The notes beneath the pieces were generated by a model. That model had not been told where the DNA came from. It ran no database searches and was given only the letters and a program-made list of their open reading frames with translations. Position numbers and translations under genes: made by a program. A stretch of DNA of 64,000 nucleotides from Dentipellis sp. KUC8613 (Eukaryota; Basidiomycota; Agaricomycetes; Russulales; Hericiaceae), in contig NSJX01000001.1 of the NCBI GenBank assembly GCA_002286715.1, forward strand, positions 2,533,929 to 2,597,928, given 5' to 3'. Shown here in pieces: positions 61,301 through 64,000 of the stretch. Numbering within the stretch: position 1 is the stretch's first letter; the number at the start of each line of letters is the position of its first letter.

Positions 61301-62092
61301 GAGGACGGCGTCAATATGGGGTGGCTCAAGACGCACGCTAGCACGATGATGTCACACCGAGAACGCTCCTTGCGGAAGACTCACGCAAATGATGCTCTGA
61401 TGCTCATCAAGGACACCCTTCATTCGATCATCCTCCGTTCAGCCGGCATCGACGTCGACCATCCTCAGAGGCTCTTTGCGTTGCTGGACAAACCCACGCG
61501 AGATGTGGACACTTTCTTCTTCGTAAACGACCTCCATTTCGACCTTGCGTCCCACACCGTGATCTGCGATGCCTACGTCTTGTCATTGAAACCTCAGCTA
61601 ATGCAGAAGATCGACGCGCCCTTCCGCGAATTGCTGACTCACAAAATCGTGCATATCCCTGCATACGAAGGAGAAATGCGAGCATGGAAGCAAATTCTTC
61701 CAGCCTTTGCCGAGCGGTGCAGGGTATCATGGCAGCATGGCAGCAACTGCGAGTACTTATCTCGTGGAATTATTCCGCTTGGTACAGAGATGGAAATCGA
61801 CCCACTGTGCAGCTGCGGCCGAGGAAAAGATGTGGAAGGCATGGAGCGAGTATCGGAATGGCAAGCGTTTGCGCCGTATGTTACCAGGGTCGCCTTGTCA
61901 CCCCTATTCGCGGTGTCGTACATGGAGTACATTGGTAGAGACCCCGACGCCCACAAGTGCTCGGTATGCAGGGGGAAGGGTAAACCCAAACTTATGGGGT
62001 GTTCAGTGTGCAAGACGACGCGCTACTGCTCGCAGAGGTGCCAGAAGAAGGACTGGCCGGATCACAAGCCAAAATGCAAGCCTCCGCTGTGA
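58366..62092 (+). CDS. DUF4470 / MYND zinc-finger protein (about 1,200 aa)
   Basis: The start MAHPLFYLGVCYFYPFGN leads into a DUF4470-type segment with LLLGCGDPRNILFTIF. Two short introns (about 58538-58598 and 58651-58705) then join AHRVLDFTCCDIDPAILA to RNVLLLSMI. GCGDPR and the acidic C-D-I-D-P resemble motifs I and II of class I methyltransferase folds. A very long exon follows to about 61110, of unknown fold. The last exon starts IVVPVAGLFREGG and ends in a MYND finger: CSVCRGKGKPKLMGCSVCKT, YCSQRCQKKDWPDHKPKC (Cys and His ligands complete). MYND fingers bind protein peptides. DUF4470 is also known from dynein-assembly factor DNAAF3-like proteins and fungal MYND proteins. The Met at 58727 is internal, since upstream exons join in frame. 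Confidence 0.82.
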
Positions 62093-62269
62093 CACGATCA
62101 TTGACAAGCAAGCGATTGACGGGGGTGAGTAGATGATTCAGGTTCTCGGGGACAAGGAGGCGGCGTCTCGTACTGCGCGGTCGAACAGGCCTTCGTTCAC
62201 GATCTCGAGACTGTATCTTAGATAGAATTGTGTATACGAACGTATAGCCCACCTAGCAGGGCATTCGTC

Positions 62270-62640
62270 TGAGCGATCAGTCCCATTCAAAATCCAATCT
62301 GCTGAAATCCACGGATATCCATTGAAATCCGTTATCTGCCATCTGACCGGTATTGACCAGATTTCGGCGGATTAGTATGGCAATAATGGATTTAAATCCT
62401 CTGTAATCCGCTCTTATCTGCGGTGGCCGGATTTCGATTGATGTAGACATCGGGTTCGGCCAATCACGTGTTTGCTCAAATCCTCTGTATTCTACTTATC
62501 AACGGATTTGTCACGTGTTAGAATCTGTTCATATCCATTGGGATCCACCTGTATTCAGGCGGTATACAGAATCTGTACTCTATTGAAATCTACCCGAATC
62601 CCTTCAATTCCGCTTGGATCTGCTCGAATCCGCTTCCCGC
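62270..62640. repeat. AATCC-rich short imperfect repeats
   Basis: The motif A-A-T-C-C, often GAAATCCGY, recurs many times on both strands (for example 62288, 62316, 62334, 62393, 62409, 62588, 62627), mixed with GGATTT. No gene fits it except the last exon of the minus-strand gene, which overlaps the right end. Confidence 0.6.
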
Positions 62641-64000
62641 GACAGTGCTGCAGCTGCCGATTCCGCAATCTGAAACCATGGCACTACGTCAGTAAACTTG
62701 TGGTGGTGGACGGAGCCGGCATACCTTCTGTTGCGCCTGCTTTTCGTATTCCTACAATCACAGGAATCTAGTCAGCCGAGGTAACAATCTGAATGGGAAT
62801 TATACCTTTTGCTTCTCCTTCGTAAGAGCACCCCAATACTTCTCAAAGGCTGGACGAGTACCAAATCGATGTATCTTCTTCCATTCACGAGCGCACATGT
62901 TGCTGAAAAGCCTTACATTAACGAGAAACGCGCCGGATACGATTATGGCGACGTACAATGCGGTGATGTCCTTCGAGACACGCATGACTCCCTGGGGTTT
63001 GCACGACTCACATTGGTCACCTATAATAAGTCCATCAGACGAGGTTCTCACAAGGAAAAAGAAACGTACCGGTACACACAGTAGCCAGCCCATTTGCTGC
63101 ATCTGCATCTGCGCCCGTGTTCGCGTCTGCACCCGTGTTCGCATCTGCGCCCGCGCCCGTCTTTGCGTCTGCGCCAGTAATGCTCGTATCTGCGCCCGCG
63201 GCCGCATTCACGTCTGCGCCTGAGGCTGCGGCCGCATTCACGGCACCCACACCCCCGTTCACGTCGGCACCCACGCCCGTGTCCACATCTGCTCCCGCGC
63301 CCGTGTTGACGTCTGCGCTCGCACTCACGTCTGCGCCAGCGCCCATGTTTGAATCTACACCTGCGCCCGCATTTGCGTCTGCACCCGCGCCCGCATTTGC
63401 GTCTGCACCCGTGCCCGCATTCGCATCTGCACCCATGCCCATGTCTGCATCTGCATCTGCGCTCGCACCTGCGTCCGCACCACCAGCGCCCGTGCCCCCT
63501 GCATTCGTGCCTGTGCCTGCGTCTGTCTTCGTGTTCGTGTCCACGTTCATGGGTGCACCAGCACCTGTCTTTGCATGGCTGCCAGCAATTAAATCTAAGA
63601 CTGTACCTGCGCTTGCTTTGAGATCACCCGTTATGTTGCCTGGGCCTACACGACGAGGTCTGGGCAGAGCCTTCGCCGGAGCAGTGAGTGGAGCGGTCGG
63701 CTGAGTGGTGAGTGGGGCCTTGGCCGGATTGAATGCAATGCCGCCACTGCGAACCTCAGCGATGTGTGCGTCAGGTGACAACGAACACTTACAAGAAATT
63801 GATGTCTCCTGCGGCATCCTAAATAGGAAAGAGTAAGTTCACTACGAAGTTATATGACGCGGGCCGAGAACGACTTACATCTCCCATACTGATCAACGCG
63901 CCGCCTTCGCCAGGCGCCGGGCCCGTTTTGTTGCTGGTATTGTCGATCTTACCTGACTTGATTTTTTTGGCGCTGTTGCTCGGGGCCGATGTATCGCCAA
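62604..64000 (-). CDS. Ala/Gly/Asp-repeat membrane protein, 5' end outside the window
   Basis: The gene enters from the right edge: NSAKKIKSGKIDNTSNKTG and GEGGALISMGD, a short exon DAAGDINFL, then a long exon with GGIAFNPAKAPLTTQPTAPL. This is followed by a low-complexity region (about 63100-63560) of near six-residue units such as GADANAGAGADANAGAG. An intron (about 63022-63069) leads to QCESCKPQGVMRVSKDITAL, a membrane segment YVAIIVSGAFLVNVRLF, then REWKKIHRFGTRPAFEKYW. Two further introns give EYEKQAQQK and IAESAAAALSREADSS, with TGA at 62604-62606. The single helix followed by a basic segment suggests a tail facing the cytosol or a matrix. No family recognised. The mirrored plus-strand ORF is an artefact of the repeats. 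Confidence 0.6.

Noticed and set aside
62270..62640. CRISPR-like or telomeric array in the AATCC-rich tract
   Set aside because: The repeats are short, imperfect, on both strands and irregularly spaced; telomere repeats in these fungi are TTAGGG-type.
63117..63704. 195-codon plus-strand ORF rich in APVFASAPAP
   Set aside because: It is the mirror frame of the minus-strand Ala/Gly/Asp repeat exon, whose flanking exons have proper splice sites.

Overview
The window looks like chromosomal DNA from a filamentous basidiomycete of the Agaricomycetes, probably a wood-decay type. The evidence is genes split by many 45-60 bp GT-AG introns, several copies of the mushroom-expanded DUF6533 membrane-protein family, a TET/JBP-type dioxygenase, CYP63/CYP52-like P450s, a GH78 rhamnosidase and a DUF4470-MYND protein. 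There is no bacterial, organellar or viral content. Single ORFs are mostly exons, so the gene models below were built by joining exons by eye across splice sites.

Layout. Positions 1-7 kb hold a small C2H2 zinc-finger ORF, a 5'-truncated DUF6533 pseudogene (-), a 230-N gap flanked by a perfect 56-bp repeat, a TET/JBP-like 2-oxoglutarate/Fe(II) dioxygenase (+) and a spliced DUF6533 gene (-). From 8.8 to 35 kb there is a complex duplicated region. P450 + DUF6533 (9.0-13.1 kb), a DHA2-type MFS transporter (14.2-16.3 kb), two more DUF6533 genes (17.4-22.2 kb) and a SNF2-family helicase (-, 22.5-25.6 kb) are followed by a second, shortened version: P450, a chimeric broken DUF6533 gene and a second SNF2 helicase (28.1-34.8 kb). 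The shortened copy lacks the equivalent of about 12.4-22.1 kb. A GC-rich 1.8-kb insert lies upstream of the second P450. Two 227-bp MITE-like elements lie at 13.3 and 19.8 kb.

From 36 to 64 kb: a secreted GH78 alpha-L-rhamnosidase, a multi-pass membrane protein, two tandem secreted amidases (41.6-47.7 kb), and two tandem CYP63-like P450s (-, 47.9-54.2 kb). The tandem P450 unit carried a piece of the neighbouring HAM1-like gene with it. Then come the intact HAM1-like gene (-), a DUF4470-MYND zinc-finger gene (+), a short-repeat AATCC-rich tract, and the 3' part of an Ala/Gly/Asp-repeat membrane protein running off the right edge.

Themes. Oxidative and secreted catabolic enzymes (four P450s, two amidases, a rhamnosidase, an efflux-type transporter) fit detoxification or wood and plant-matter use. 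The dominant force shaping the locus is local duplication with recombination: P450, DUF6533, SNF2, amidase and HAM1 segments are all duplicated here. No biosynthetic core enzyme (PKS, NRPS, terpene synthase) is visible, so I do not call a metabolite cluster.
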